Below are positions 46,565-59,127 of a DNA stretch of 64,000 bases, in pieces; position 1 is the first letter of the stretch; each line of letters begins with the position of its first letter. The translations under genes were made by a program, and so were the position numbers. The stretch comes from Lepidurus packardi. Taxonomy: Eukaryota; Arthropoda; Branchiopoda; Notostraca; Triopsidae. Below the pieces are notes generated by a model that was not told the origin of the DNA, searched no databases, and saw nothing but the letters and a program-made list of their open reading frames with translations. The DNA lies in NCBI GenBank assembly GCA_023053545.1, contig JAKZAN010000005.1:2046001-2110000 (forward strand), written 5' to 3'.

Positions 46565-49500
46565 TGCTCTGCCTGAAACAAAAGGATACAAAAGATACAT
46601 TACATTAAGCCCAAAAACCGCATGGTTCTATTAATTCGTCCTTTTCTACAACTATTAAAACAAATGCACCGCATACTAACGGATCATTCTTACACTGTAC
46701 TTTTTGACGCCTTTTATCATAACTAAAAAAGTCGGGATTGGGGATTTTAAGGCTACTGGGCTATACGTTCTACTCTAATTGCTCCCACCTTACGGAAAAT
46801 CATACGGTGTGTGTTTTGTGTGCAATGGCGTGGTTGTGCCGTGCTGTGCCGACCGAGATTCTATGCATGGAACCGGGGCCAGATGCTTTTGTTGAAATAA
46901 CTCGTTTTTAGGAATTTCTTAACAAACATAGATTTTCCATTTCGAGACCCACGATGAGACCCAACTGACAAATAACCATACATGGTGGAGAAAACCCCCC
47001 CAAAAACCTACTTTGGAATTCTCGGCTGCATATTCATAACCCATTTTCTCTAAATGATTTCGTAATCTGACTAGCCTACACTACGAAAAAGGACCTAATC
47101 TTATCACTAATGACTATGCTAATAAAAATTAGAATAATCGTTAAGTTGTAAGGTTATTGAAATAGAATACGAAGACATTTGATTAGTGAATTGGAATGAA
47201 ACTAATCGGGAGCTTTGAAAACGAAGTATCAGACAGAGTTACGATTAGGAAAACGTTACAGAAATCACATAGATTTTCTTTGTTGGGGGGAAACACCTGA
47301 GAGGCCTTTTCTATTATTTATTTGAAATTTCAGAATTTATCAAAATTTTCTGAATTTAAAGATTTTTATCCCCAAATTTTTCGAAATTTCAAAATGTTCC
47401 GACCTTTCTAATTTTTCAAAAATTTCACAATTTTTTCTAAATTTTGCTTCTTCTACATTTATTTTGTTCAGTGTAACATGCGAAAATCGGTGTCTGGGCT
47501 GCTGTACTTGGAAGAGTGACCTTTTTCTGCACTTGTGGGCCATCTCTTTTTCACAGCAAACTAGCAAGTGGGTCAGGAGAAAGGGGGCACCGGAGGGGGG
47601 CTTGAGCACGGTGCATTAACAGGAGAAAGCGATCACCGTTTGTTGGTCATTTGCTTTTGCACACCAAGATTGCACCCCTGATAAAAAAAAAGATCAAATC
47701 CCAAGCACTTGCTTTTCCTTGCCTGCAAGGGAGCTTCTCCCTGTTAAAGCTTTAGCATATTTTCCCCCTAATAGAGCCATAAACTAAACAAGCGGGGCTA
47801 AAAAGCATGTACCATAAGAAAGTTAATAACGGCCTTGCTCCTAGAAAGCCCTCACGTTAAGTGTGTGGTCCCTGTTATAGGAGACGGTATCTACGCCAAA
47901 CGGTTGTACAAGAGGTCGACAATGAAAATTGTGAGAATTCAAACTCGTGAATTCCCACGCACGAGAATAAACCAAAATGTGAAGGATTTTATACGGTCTC
48001 ACCGTTATTTTAATCATCTGAGAATTTTTTGTACCTTCTAACTCGGTCAACATGTCAAATTCGCGTACGCTCCAAAAACTCAAATCGGCCTTTTTCACGG
48101 GGCAAATAATAGGATTATGATTCCGCAGAAATCAGTCACACTTGTTCCGAAACTAGAAGCTGCACCGGTTATAAATAGAAAAAAAAATCTTGAACTAAAA
48201 AGAAACACGTCCCAATTGGGCCGTGTTTATTTAAGGGGCATGAAAATTGTCATGCCCCACATGTGAACTTCGACAATCAATGATAACCTACAGTTACCCT
48301 AGACTTATAGCCAAATCATTCTGGGTTTTGCCCAATGTTACGGTCAGTCACCATTAGAGACGCATTCCCGATTTTCGGAAGAATTTTACAGTATAACCCG
48401 CAACTATGGTGAGAACGCTAGGTAACTCGAGGCTTTTTGGCAACAAGATGAACAAGATTCGTTAGTGAACTTTTTGGGGAACAAGATTCAGTTTGGATTG
48501 TTGGGATTTGTATTTACCTGCTCCTTTTCAACTAGTGGTCGTGGAAATTCCCTCCCGTAATTTGAAATTCACGTAAAGATTCCTGTGACCACAATTCTTT
48601 TCTTTGGAATCTCGAAAACTCAACAGATGCGCCGAAATGACGTCTGGTTTTATAACCAAAAAAAAAAAAGTTACCAGTCCACCAGAAACACTATCGAACT
48701 TTTCATGCGTTGAAGTAGTAATAATCCTTTTGTAGATCGTAATTTGAGTCCGAGTACTTGGCCAATACGCGATCACTGATTTAACCCAAAAATCCCCAAT
48801 CGGCTTTGAATCATCTTTTGATTGGTTAGGGCAATTCCTCGGTGACTATTTCGAGTCAAAATTGTGTTCTCCACTGAAAACCCCAAACTAAACGAACAAG
48901 CACTCGGCGTCAAGGAGTGTACTTGATGGTACACCACGTTCGAATCCAGTTTGCAGTGTGTAGTGCGTCCCACTCTAAGCCCCGCTGAGTACTAGCAAAG
49001 GATCAGGAATCGCTGCGATCTGTCTCAGCGGAAAGCGGAAAACAAAGACCTGTTACGGTAGATGTGTTGCCTACCACTCTATAGCCCCTTTTCGTTAGCT
49101 TTCGTTCAAAGAAAAACCACGACCACGATGGAGCTTGTTTCTTTCCCCTGCAGCTGCATTAGGTACCGCGACCACCGACTACTTCTCCTTGGCAAGTCTC
49201 TGCTTCTTCTTCTTCTTCTGCTTCTTACATAGTTTACTTTAACTTTGCTTACCTGGGTACCCACCGAAACCTCCAAAGTTTGGCCCAGCCCCCTTTTGCT
49301 TAGCGGTGGAAGGAAAAACTGCATCTATACACGACAGGTATGCAACAAGACAGCACGTGGTTGCGAAAGTGGGCGGGTTTGACCCACTAACGCGATGCAG
49401 ACTTCCTCAGGCTTGGTGTCCTCCCATACATCCTTCTTTGGGGCCACCCCACACAAAAAGTCATCATCACCATTTCAACAGCTGGATGGGAGATGTATGC

Positions 49501-52500
49501 ACCTCAAATCTGGGACAAAACCTTTTTCCTGCCTATCAAAGTAAAAGACCGATACTTCTTCTCAACCTGTCGCATGCTTCATTAAACTTATTTTGATTTT
49601 AGAGAACTGCGTTGTTAAAGGGGACTAATTATGGTAACAATAAGGGTCCTTTGCATAAATTAAACCCTTAACAAGATGAACCCTAAAACACATGCGAAAC
49701 AGAATTTGAGGCCTGAAAATCTGATTTCTTTTTAATGTGTATCAAATAACCACACTGGAAATCTGAATCCAGGCGACAGGAAGCAATACATTAGTTGGTA
49801 CGCACCACGCACAATGATAAAGGGTGGTAGCTTGCTTTTTCGGGTGAAAAAAGGGCAAATGAAACTTTGTGAAGCGCGTCCAATACAACTTATACCAATG
49901 GAATGAATTCAACAATAAAAAAAAAATCCCGTTGCCTATTTCTATGTACCCAGCTTGGAGCTACGTATCGAGCTTCTGGATGCTAAAGTGGAGCAAACAT
50001 GATCTCCATGTTTAATTTTTTTTAAACTACTTCGACTGCGGTATATTTGCGTAAAGAAAGTTTCCTAGCATCGTCACTATGTAGTTGATCACTTCCTCTC
50101 TTTCTACTTTCAAGCAAGCCGATATTTCCGCCATACCATATATGTAGAATTGGAAACATGCCATAGAGGAAAGTTTTCTTTTTTTTCCCCATTTAAGCGG
50201 ATTAGGAAATGCACACGCACTCTCACTGTAGATATGATTTAACCCAAATCGACAATTTCTTGGTGCACGCAACCAGAAAATAAGAACTACTTACGGTGTT
50301 TTAAAATCCTGGCTCAGCGACGACACTTGAAGGCTCAATATGTCTTTGCCACGCACGATATAGGGTAAAAAATCCGGTCCGGAAGCACGAAAAAGGACAC
50401 ACCACCAAGCAGCTCTACTGAATTTCGAATGTTCCAAGACTGGACACGCCAGTCACCGAACAACTACCAAGTTTCCCCGCCAACTTGCACATCTACTACA
50501 CACTTTCACCAGGATCCTTGCATCCTTCACACAGTCTCTCGCACTGGACCATAAGAAAAATACATACGTTATGAAGGAAACGTGAAAGTTGGCCTATGGC
50601 TCTAATTTTTCCCTCTAACGTAAGAACTGTTTCTCACCTCTGTGCTTCCTGATGCCAAGTTCCGTTTCCAACTTGCGAGATATAACGCAGTCAGCTTGCG
50701 ACACACATCTATTCTACTAGACTAGCCACCTAATCTTTGTGAAATGAAAGCTGAGAGAAGTTGAGGGGAGGGAAACTAGGTTAGGACTAAATGAGAAGAG
50801 TTTTAACTAATCATTTTTTTTTTTTTACTAATGGAGTCAAAAACTTGTATTTTCTTGTTTTCCTGTTTATTTCCTGCTGTTGATTTGTCGGGGTTAAATG
50901 ACGCAAAGATGTAAAAAAAGAAAAAAGAATAGACTAGACAAGATTAGCTAACTAGGTTGACTTGCTTCCGAGTCGCTTTCACTACAAGAATATGGAAACG
51001 TAGAAGATGTCGAGAATATACAGAAAGTATATCCGGAATAAGACTGGGAATGGAAACCCGAAGACGCCCCACGAATATCTTGTGATGGAGAAATCTTCAG
51101 AAATCATAAAAATCTCACTTTCGGTTTGGCAATACCCCACTTTCCCTTCCGTATCTACTTTTTTTATTTTTTTTATGGAGGGCTACCTTGTTAGTACCAA
51201 GCTGGTAAATCCAAGACAGCGGCACCCTTTTGTTTTTCTTTTTATTTATCAAGTCTGACCTATTTAAGAGTACAAGTAAATGTGTGATAGATGGCGAGTT
51301 GGGATTTAAGCGTCCAATTTAATATAACCATAACCTTGCTGTCCCACAGCCTTGCTTGGTTTTCAACGGTACACTGAGAATACACCACATCATGTCAGTT
51401 TGTGATGGCACATTCCGTTATTCCCCAATACAACACAAGACAAATCAAACTTTTTTTTAATATCTTTTCCTAACACCTAGCAGCTTTGGAGCAAGAACTT
51501 TCAACTATATAGGCCAGAACTCACAAGACTTGTAACTAAACTAGGAAGGAACCGTGCCCATGTTGGTCTTGACCTCGACCGACCTGATATTAAGAAACAG
51601 GCTTAGAGATAGCTACAGGCAACGGTTTTCCTTCTGCTTGGATTGTTTGGCAAACAGATACACCACAAAACCCTTGGGACTATCGCGGTTTAAGCTCGTG
51701 TCTTAATTTGTAGATGAGGAAACCTTGCTAAATATATAAAAATTGCGCGTCTGGGGAGCAGTATATTGTCAGGTTGGCTGGATTGAGCTAAAAGGTCAGC
51801 TTCCCAGGGATGTTGGTTGGCGTCAATACACGTCACCGAGGTATTAACATTGAACAACGGCCGACGTTCGCATTCTCTCCTTTTAAATTTTGTGTGTGTG
51901 TAAAAAGAAGAGTATAGGTGATAGATTGGGTGCTGTGTTATATACCCAGTAACCATGTTATGTACCTACTAAAGGGCACCGGAAGCCTTCGACATTGCGG
52001 TGATAAAGGAAGTTGAAAAGCCAAAGGCGACCACCTAACCTCGGTATGGATCTAGAACGATGGTAGTACCATTTGACCTTTTTCTAAGATACAGTTAGGT
52101 AACATTCCACAATTCCCGGGATGTTAAGAAAATCAACACGATTTTTTAAGGCTCACTTGGGTACTCAGAAGCGCGAAATTTCTAGAAATACGGGAAATAT
52201 GCAAGTCTTGGAAACGGTGACCCAGTTATCTAGTGAGCATTACAGAAATATCGAGGCTTAAAAGGCATTAGGGTTTATCTGAGCATTTAAGTGACGAGGT
52301 AAAATGAACAACGAGGACTCCACCCTTATCCCATCGCCACTTGTAGCAAGTGGTACAGTACGTCCTAGTTGTGCAGGCAAATGATGGTTTGGGAATATGC
52401 ATTTCCTCGTTCCGCTGGAAATCAAGCATGTTACTTGACAACATGGTTGTCGTTGACTCCGTTCTACACGTCATGCAAAGGGCAAGGTTGCGTTGAGATC

Positions 52501-52940
52501 ATTACTTCTCAAGCCTGTATCGCCTGTTTCTACGTAAATGCACACTAGAAAGGAATGCTAGCAAAACAAGAATAGCTATAAAAGTTTATCAGCCAGACAG
52601 TTATGTTTCTTTATAAGCTATTCCGGTCAACGAACAGCTTTATGACTTGAGTTTGTATGCTTACTAACGTTGATCTTGCTACGAATATCATCAATGCAAT
52701 GAATATCAATTGGACTGAAGGCCTCCTGACAATTTCGAACTGCTGTGCAATGATAGTGAAGCATGTCAGCCAATGATTAATTTAGTCTAAAAGGACAAAC
52801 TAAGCGTAATCACGTGGAGCTTAGAAAAAATAGCAGTTAGCCTTTCAGCTTTTTGTATTCAAACTCTTGTCTGCCCCACGACTCCTACTCCTTTGTTGAA
52901 TTTGGCGCCCCTTTTCAACCATGAATTTAAGCGAGCTCTT
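46565..52940. other. No gene supported; probably 5' region of the Stubble-type gene
   Basis: The 5' untranslated exon(s) and promoter of the minus-strand protease should lie here; I cannot place them. Around 47320-47460 there is low-complexity sequence made of AAATTTC-like words. A CTT repeat lies at about 49203-49226. The other open frames have no domain. Confidence 0.45.
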
Positions 52941-52968
52941 TTTTTTCTCTGCCACAAGGTGTCAGGAT

Positions 52969-53142
52969 GAGTAAGAAAGGTGTTCCAACCTGCGAGATAA
53001 GTGCAAGTCCTGTGAACCTAGTAATCGGTAAGACTTTAGCAATTAATAACATAACTTTGCTCGCCTGATTACTACTAATCGTGTGTCTTTTCTTTCTTAC
53101 AGGAGTTGATTATACCAGCTGGTTGGTGACAGCTAAGAAATA
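52969..53142 (+). CDS. Doubtful small spliced ORF, unrecognised
   Basis: ATG at 52969 opens a frame of 20 codons that reaches a good donor (ATCG|GTAAGA, about 53029). It rejoins after a pyrimidine-rich acceptor (about 53101) to end GVDYTSWLVTAKK and stop. The product would be about 33 aa with no signal or membrane segment. An acceptor-like sequence, CTCTGCCACAAG, lies just before the ATG, which hints at an upstream non-coding exon. I do not recognise it. It may be a microprotein, part of a longer transcript, or chance. Confidence 0.25.
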
Positions 53143-53458
53143 GGCTTAAAATTTGTAAATTGCATAACACGAACACTCCATGTAACGATTTGGTAGCTAT
53201 CTTACCTTGGCAACATCGTGATGATTAGTATGCAGACAGAGCAATCGTTTGGGAATTGTTGTTTTCACATTTTCTTTTAGTTAGGAACCACTACACGTTA
53301 CGTTACATTTGTGGCCTGCTTGTGTTCCTTTTCGCTTTCTTTGGATAGAAACGCCACCTAACGTCAATTGTTTGCTATTTAGGTAGCGAAATTCCGATTC
53401 CTGAAACTTTTACCTCAATGTATCTTCTTGTAGTTTACTTCCAGACTCATCCAAGACA

Positions 53459-54559
53459 ATGGAAACGGAAACTTTTATTCGAACAATCGAATGGGACATG
53501 ATGGATAAGACGAAATTTTTCCCCCTGAGTGTCACAAGCTCATTTACCATCCGAGCTGTGCTCTATCCTTTTACGCTCATCAAAACGCGTTTGCAAATCC
53601 AACGCGGCAACGAAGTTTACCGGGGCACCTTTGACGCGTACCGCAAAATCCTCAAGTATGAAGGCTTCTCTGGTCTTTACAGGGGGTTTTGGATCAATGC
53701 TTTTTCCGTTGTATCGGGCGCATTTTACATTGCAACGTACGAGAATGTCCGCCATTTCTTACACAATTACGACGTAACAGATTCGCGCGTCAAAGCATTA
53801 GTTGCGGGGGGAGCTGCTTCCTTGGTGGGCCAGACGATTATCGTCCCTTTCGACGTTCTTAGTCAGCACTTGATGATGATGGGAAGAATGGATCCCAAAC
53901 GAGGAGGCCAACGAGATTTGTTTTCAAGCGTAGCCTACTTCAAAGTGCCAACGGACGGCCGTAGCAAAGCCCAAATCGCGGTTGACCTGACGAAAGAAAT
54001 TTACAAGTGTGACGGTCTTCGGGGCTTTTATCGGGGCTACCTGGCTTCCCTCTGCACCTATGTTCCAAACAGCGCACTATGGTGGTCCTTTTATCACTTC
54101 TATCAAGGTAATTACGCTTTCTGGTATTCGGTATGCTATAAAAAGCTTAAAATATGTAGAGATTCATTTTTAAATTTTAGAGCAATTTATACGATTCTCC
54201 CCGCCATGGGTTTCGCATTTGGCTCTCCAGTGTTGTGCGGCTGTAACTGGGGGAGTTACTACGACCATCATAATTAATCCCTTAGATATTATACGCGCCA
54301 GATTACAAGTAAGCTTAATTAGAAGATCTTTGCCTAGTTTCTTAAAAAAATACAAATGTTGTTGTAGGTCCAACGATTGGGGTCGTTTGCTCAAACCTTC
54401 CGAATTTTATGGGCAGAAGAAAGATTAGGCATATTCACCAAAGGCCTTTCGGCTCGCATCGTCCAATCTGTCATGTTTAGTTTCGCGATTGTTTTAGGTT
54501 ATGAATCCGTGAAGCGAATGAGTGTTAGGGAACAGTACCGCGAGCAAGTCAAGTGGTAG
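53459..54559 (+). CDS. SLC25A44: Mitochondrial carrier SLC25A44-like, copy 1
   Basis: Exons 53459-54107, 54181-54308 and 54368-54559 give 322 aa, close to the family's 314. SLC25A44 imports branched-chain amino acids across the inner mitochondrial membrane. The start resembles the family (IEWDMMDKTKFFPL). The first carrier repeat has YPFTLIKTRLQIQRGNEVYR, where the usual acidic residue of the signature is replaced by Thr, as in SLC25A44 relatives. The second repeat has PFDVLSQHLMMMGRMD. The third has NPLDIIRARLQVQ. LRGFYRGYLASLCTYVPNSA and FTKGLSARIVQS are also typical. The protein ends in VKW*, like the HW-type family end. AATAAA lies at 54652-54657. It is followed in the same orientation by copy 2. 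Confidence 0.93.
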
Positions 54560-54651
54560 CCGTTTAAATTAGTTTTATAGTCTACCAACTTTTCTAATAT
54601 TCATACCAAGTGGCGAGTCGTGTCTATCAAGTGCAAAAATACATGTACAGT

Positions 54652-54657
54652 AATAAA
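54652..54657 (+). terminator. Poly(A) signal for carrier copy 1
   Basis: AATAAA lies 93 nt after the stop codon of the upstream carrier gene. Confidence 0.6.
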
Positions 54658-55029
54658 AATGCTGCCTCAACCGTTAATCTTAGTGCTTACCCACGAGTCG
54701 CATTATTTTCATACTTATTTTCAAAATACCAGCTAAAAAGCGTCGTCTAGTGCTAATGAATTCACTTTATCGTAGTTAAATTCTTTCCTATTTTAATAAA
54801 GAAAAATTCTGCTCAAATAATAGTCGTTTGCTTAATAAATAACTATAAATAAAGTCGTTTGCTTGGCATAGGGGTCAATTGTAGATGTTTTTGAGTTTCC
54901 CGCTACGGAACTTCGTCGTCCGAACGTAGTTCGAAAGATAATCCAGACAGGCTAGCAAGGTAGTCAAGATACGTATTGTAAATCTAGTTATTATAGTCAC
55001 GATTTTACTGTTTGAAACTGTACATAGCA

Positions 55030-56145
55030 ATGATGAAAGACAAAGAAAGCCAAGACAATTTTGTTCATGCAGTGGAGTGGCACATGATGGACCCGAAAAA
55101 GTTTATTCCGTTAAGCATGGGAGGTTCATTTGCGTCGCGTGCTTGCTTGTACCCGTCCATATTAATCAAAACCCGGCTCCAAATTCAGCAGGGCAAAGCC
55201 GTGTACCGCGGGACTTACGATGCGTTTCGGCAGATCGTCAAACACGAGGGTGTGAAAGGCCTTTACAAAGGGTTCTGGGTCAATTCCTTTTCCGTTCTGA
55301 CTGCCGTAGTTTATCTAACGACTTACGAGAACCTCCGCAACTTGCTGCATAAACAAGGCATTGACGATGTCCGACTCAAGGGATTCATTGCAGGCGGTTT
55401 GGCGTCGTTTGTGGGTCAGATATTAATATTGCCTTTGGATGTAGTCAGTCAGCATTTAATGATGGCCGGGCAAATTCAACCCGGTACCAACAAAATGATC
55501 CCAAATTTCCTTCCGTCCAGTCACCAACGCGTTTCGGATTGGAAAGCGACCATGTGGATTGCGCAGCGCGTTTACGAGAAGGATGGCTGGCGAGGGTTTT
55601 ACCGAGGCAATATTGCAGCACTGAGCGCAGCCATACCTGGCGGGGCCTTGTGGTGGTTCATTTATCATGTTTACCAAGGTAAAATATTGAATCTCTCAAC
55701 TCAACCAAAAGCAAAACGCGTTGATTCTTTGTTTGTCCAACAAAAGAAAATTTGCTGTGGGCGTGTCCTTCCTGGGTTCCTCACTTGTCAATCCAGTGTA
55801 CTTCCGCTATTTTAAGTGGGGCAACTATGACTACTCTACTCAATCCGCTAGACATAATCCGAGCAAGAATGCAGGTAATATAATCTAATTCTTCCCAAAA
55901 CGATGTTTGTTTTGTTTTTAAGAAAGAAGGAAAATTTAAACGGGTTTATACAGGTTCAGCGTTTGGGATCAGTCACGCGAACTTTTCGAGATTTGTGGCA
56001 CGAAGAAAAGATTTTTATGTTCACCAAAGGTCTTTCCGCGAGACTGATTCAAGCTACAGTGTTTAGCTTCCTTGATATTCTAGGTTATGAGACTATTAAG
56101 CGGCTAAGTGTGAAACCAGAGTACGCCAATAAAATCAAATGGTGA
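55030..56145 (+). CDS. SLC25A44: Mitochondrial carrier SLC25A44-like, copy 2
   Basis: Exons 55030-55678, 55747-55874 and 55954-56145 give 322 aa. Exon lengths (649, 128 and 192 nt) and phases are identical to copy 1, so the pair arose by tandem duplication after the intron pattern was set. Carrier marks are VEWHMMDPKKFIPLS, then YPSILIKTRLQIQQGKAVYR, then LPLDVVSQHLMMAGQIQ, WRGFYRGNIAALSAAIPGGA, NPLDIIRARMQVQ and FTKGLSARLIQAT. The proteins have diverged considerably, including first-repeat PFTLIK versus PSILIK, so substrate range may differ. Two adjacent ATGs (55030 and 55033) are possible starts. It runs tail to tail with POFUT2, with 97 bp between stops. Confidence 0.92.
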
Positions 56146-56199
56146 TTTTAAAAACCAATATGTAAGGAAAAGAAGGCGGTAAAATAGCAAAACACGTCA

Positions 56200-56205
56200 T
56201 TTATT
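56200..56205 (-). terminator. Poly(A) signal for POFUT2
   Basis: AATAAA on the minus strand lies 38 nt beyond the POFUT2 stop codon, inside the 97-bp gap to the convergent carrier gene. Confidence 0.6.
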
Positions 56206-56242
56206 GGCACATCAGTGTCACACTACAGTTGTTTGTGCTGAT

Positions 56243-58245
56243 TCAGTAGACAATTCGCCAGCGTGACGGTGGTTCACAACTGGGCTTTTCGTCACCACAA
56301 AAACGGTTGAAAGTGACGTCTGGATGAAATCCCAAGATTTCACGTTCTTCTTGAATGCGGAACGTGAACGTAGACTCGTGAGTTCCGATAAATAGTCTGC
56401 AAATGGAGCACAAAAGTGTGAGAGTGAGACATTATAACATGTATTAGAGAAGCAGTGAGAGAATTTACCTTGCTCTCGAGCAAATAATTTGATCTACAAT
56501 AGCAACACCTCCATCCTTAATTTCGGTCTTGACACTCTGAGAAGGTTGGAACATCTCAATCAGATAGTCTTTCATTGTGTTCCTTAGCTCTTGGATTTCT
56601 AGAAGAATTTTCAAGTTTTGTTAAGCGTAAAAGTATTGTATCGTATTAAGTACGTAAGCGTACCTGTTTCCGCTGCATCACTGGCAATAAATATGGTGGA
56701 AAGATTAAATTTCCTGGCGTAATTCGTCAGCTGTTGAGCAGCGTTGCGAACAGAAGGAACTTCGGCAGGTCTACTGTACACAAAATCTTGTCTTCGCAAA
56801 TGGGCACAAAGATAAGGTCCACCTTTGGTATAATTTTCCCTTTTCTTAAGGAATAGTTATTAATTGAGTCATTTCAAAGATTCAAGAAACGTAACAAACT
56901 ACCTTTTCATTCTTCCAGTCAGGCACTAATCGAGTATTATCAGTTTCGTCGTTAGAATTGAGATTACTTAGGCGGAATTCGTTGGCGAGCTCATGCAACC
57001 GAGAAGCAAAACGCATACTTCGTCTTACGCGCCAGTATTCCGAGTCGCCATACGTATCGTGTAGCACAATTTCTCCGCGATCAATCATCACAGCTCTAAA
57101 TTGAAAATAAATGACATTTTTTGAAATATTTTTAATAATTTCTTCCTAATGCAGTTGAATTCTTAATATAGCAAATAAACAGCAGTGAAAGTTTGAAAAG
57201 CAACTTACGCTCCAGATTCTTCTAACTTTGGTATTAGAATTGATGCATGCCCTTGGACGGATACGCAAGTGACGTTCTTGGCTTTAATTTGAGGAAAACC
57301 CCAAAACCAGCCCTCATACACGTTATTATTCCATCTACACTAGAAAAACCGAAGTAGAAGAAAATTACGCCATCGAAATTAAGGATGTAATTTTAGTTAT
57401 GCGTACCTGTAAGGCAACTTATCGTTACAAGAGGTTTCTTCTACTTTTTCTTCCCATTTCCCACTTTTCCATGCATCGACAAAGTGTTGAAGATAGAATA
57501 CTTGATCAAGGGTATTTCCGTACTCTAAGAAACGAAATGCACAACTTAAGCAAATGTACTTTAACAAAAAAGGAAATAGATCGTCTATTTATAATAGATT
57601 TGGTTGTTATTTTGCAAGAGATTATTGGAAAAAGTTGCGCTCCATTTGACTATTAGGGTTTCCTTATGATCACGGTCAGGTAATTTTGAGAAATTGACTG
57701 GAACCCTAATTTTATAGTATTTTACCACGTATTTACCTTTTACGAAATCGGCAAATTCCATAACAGGTGTATAGTCGGAGAGACTTCTGATGTCAAAAAA
57801 CATAGACCAAGGCAAGCCTATCTGGTTTCCGACGTCTTTGGACTTCCAGTGATAAATTCTGCCCCAAGGTGGTAGGACCTAATACAGGAAAAATAGAATA
57901 AATTATGGAATCTATTCTAAATTTTTTTAGACTCAAAATTACCAATATCCAATTAGCGTCCCAGCGTAGTTTTTTGGCCAAAACAGCCAGCCTCATATAA
58001 ACATCTCTCCTGAGATTGAAACCTTCCCCAGGATTTATGTCATACAATAAAAACCTAAATTAATTTATTAATTTTTCAGCTAAAAAAACTCTTTAAATCT
58101 TAAATGCCGCCCTATACCTCTTGTTTTTGAATGTAGCACCACAGTTACCATCTTTATCGCAGTATCCGTTCTTATCATTATCACAATTTGTAAAAGGGGT
58201 ATAAAAGAATAATATGCAAGTGAACAAAAAGACGCTTTTAAACAT
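56243..58245 (-). CDS. POFUT2: GDP-fucose protein O-fucosyltransferase 2
   Basis: Nine exons (58245-58118, 58054-57943, 57878-57737, 57524-57407, 57334-57209, 57095-56903, 56844-56664, 56598-56469, 56396-56243) give 427 aa, against 429 in human. The enzyme transfers fucose from GDP-fucose to Ser/Thr in folded thrombospondin type-1 repeats in the ER. A signal peptide ([21 protein letters not shown]) starts the protein. [18 protein letters not shown] carries the expected catalytic Glu at about residue 53. [12 protein letters not shown], then [14 protein letters not shown] and [20 protein letters not shown] are GDP-fucose binding and GT-B core motifs. The end [17 protein letters not shown] has the conserved cysteines. 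The acceptor at 56845 was chosen because it alone keeps frame into GGPYL. There is no HDEL-like tail. Confidence 0.95.
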
Positions 58246-58419
58246 TTGTGTCACAGTTTTTAGTTTAAGCACACAAAACAAAAATTATTTTGCATTCCGC
58301 CCGTGTTTAATTTGTGGATCCTAAGACCCACCCATAACTTGTTTCTATGGCAACTTGGCGAGGAAGAGTGCCAATGAAAGCTTGACGTGAAAACGCCAGT
58401 AGTGTAAACGTGTGTAGAA
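58246..58419. promoter_or_regulatory. Putative bidirectional promoter, POFUT2 / SELENOF
   Basis: Only 174 bp separate the two start codons, which point away from each other. Both products enter the ER. Co-regulation is inference from spacing and function; no specific motif was identified. Confidence 0.55.
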
Positions 58420-59100
58420 ATGACTGATCCGTTTTTGATCAGTTTTACCATTTTATCTTCATTGGTAAATATTCCCTATTCATATTATTTGAACAGGAAA
58501 ATATCCGTGTGCTTCATAATCTTGGGTTGCAGGTAGTGTGGTCACTAGCGGAATTGTCTGCTGAAGAATGTTGGTCCATTGGGTTTAACAAAGCAAATCT
58601 TTTATGTTCGTCCTGTAATCTGCTGCCCGAGTTTGAACTGGATGTTTTAGGGTAACACTAACAGACTAATTTCGTAAAGTAATTAGTGCAGCAATAATAC
58701 CAACTGATTTCCTTGTAGAAATGATTGCAAGCAATGTTGTCAGAAAGATGACACAGGCGGGGTAATACAAAAGTATCCTAAAGCTATCCTTGAGGTCTGC
58801 GGGTGAAAATTGGGGGCTTACCCACAAGTGTCAGGTAAACTTTCTAAATCTAAAACTCACTTTGTTGCTACGTACTTATTTTATTTTTTTTTAGCTTTCG
58901 TGAAAAGCGATAAAGTGCGTGGGTTTCCCGGTTTGACTGTCAAGTATGTGAGAGGAGCAGAACCTGTTATTAAGTTACTGGATGAAAACGAGGAAGTTCA
59001 GGAAGAGTTGGCTGTGGACAAATGGAACACCGATTCTGTAGAAGAATTTTTGAACACTTATTTAATATTGGATGAAGGTCGTGCTTCCAATGAACTCTAA
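58420..59100 (+). CDS. SELENOF: 15-kDa selenoprotein SELENOF (Sep15)
   Basis: Exons 58420-58464, 58533-58651, 58719-58834 and 58895-59100 give 161 residues if the in-frame TGA at 58804-58806 is read as selenocysteine (residue 84, in the redox motif CGU). SELENOF is an ER thioredoxin-fold oxidoreductase that associates with UGGT in glycoprotein quality control. A signal peptide (MTDPFLISFTILSSLVVWS) is split across the first intron. The cysteine-rich UGGT-binding part includes ELSAEECWSIGFN, LLCSSCNLL and NDCKQCCQKDD. The redox domain includes AILEVCGU, then KLGAYPQVSAFVKSDK, GLTVKYVRGAEPV and KWNTDSVEEFL. Downstream frame and splice phases continue normally past the TGA, and a candidate SECIS follows the stop codon. 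A standard gene finder would probably truncate it. Confidence 0.95.
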
Positions 59101-59127
59101 AAGCCTTGTAAATGCTCGCGAGAATTT

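Noticed and set aside
48890-48965. tRNA-like B-box sequence (CGTTCGAATCC)
   Set aside because: There is no matching A box at the correct distance and no cloverleaf with paired acceptor ends.
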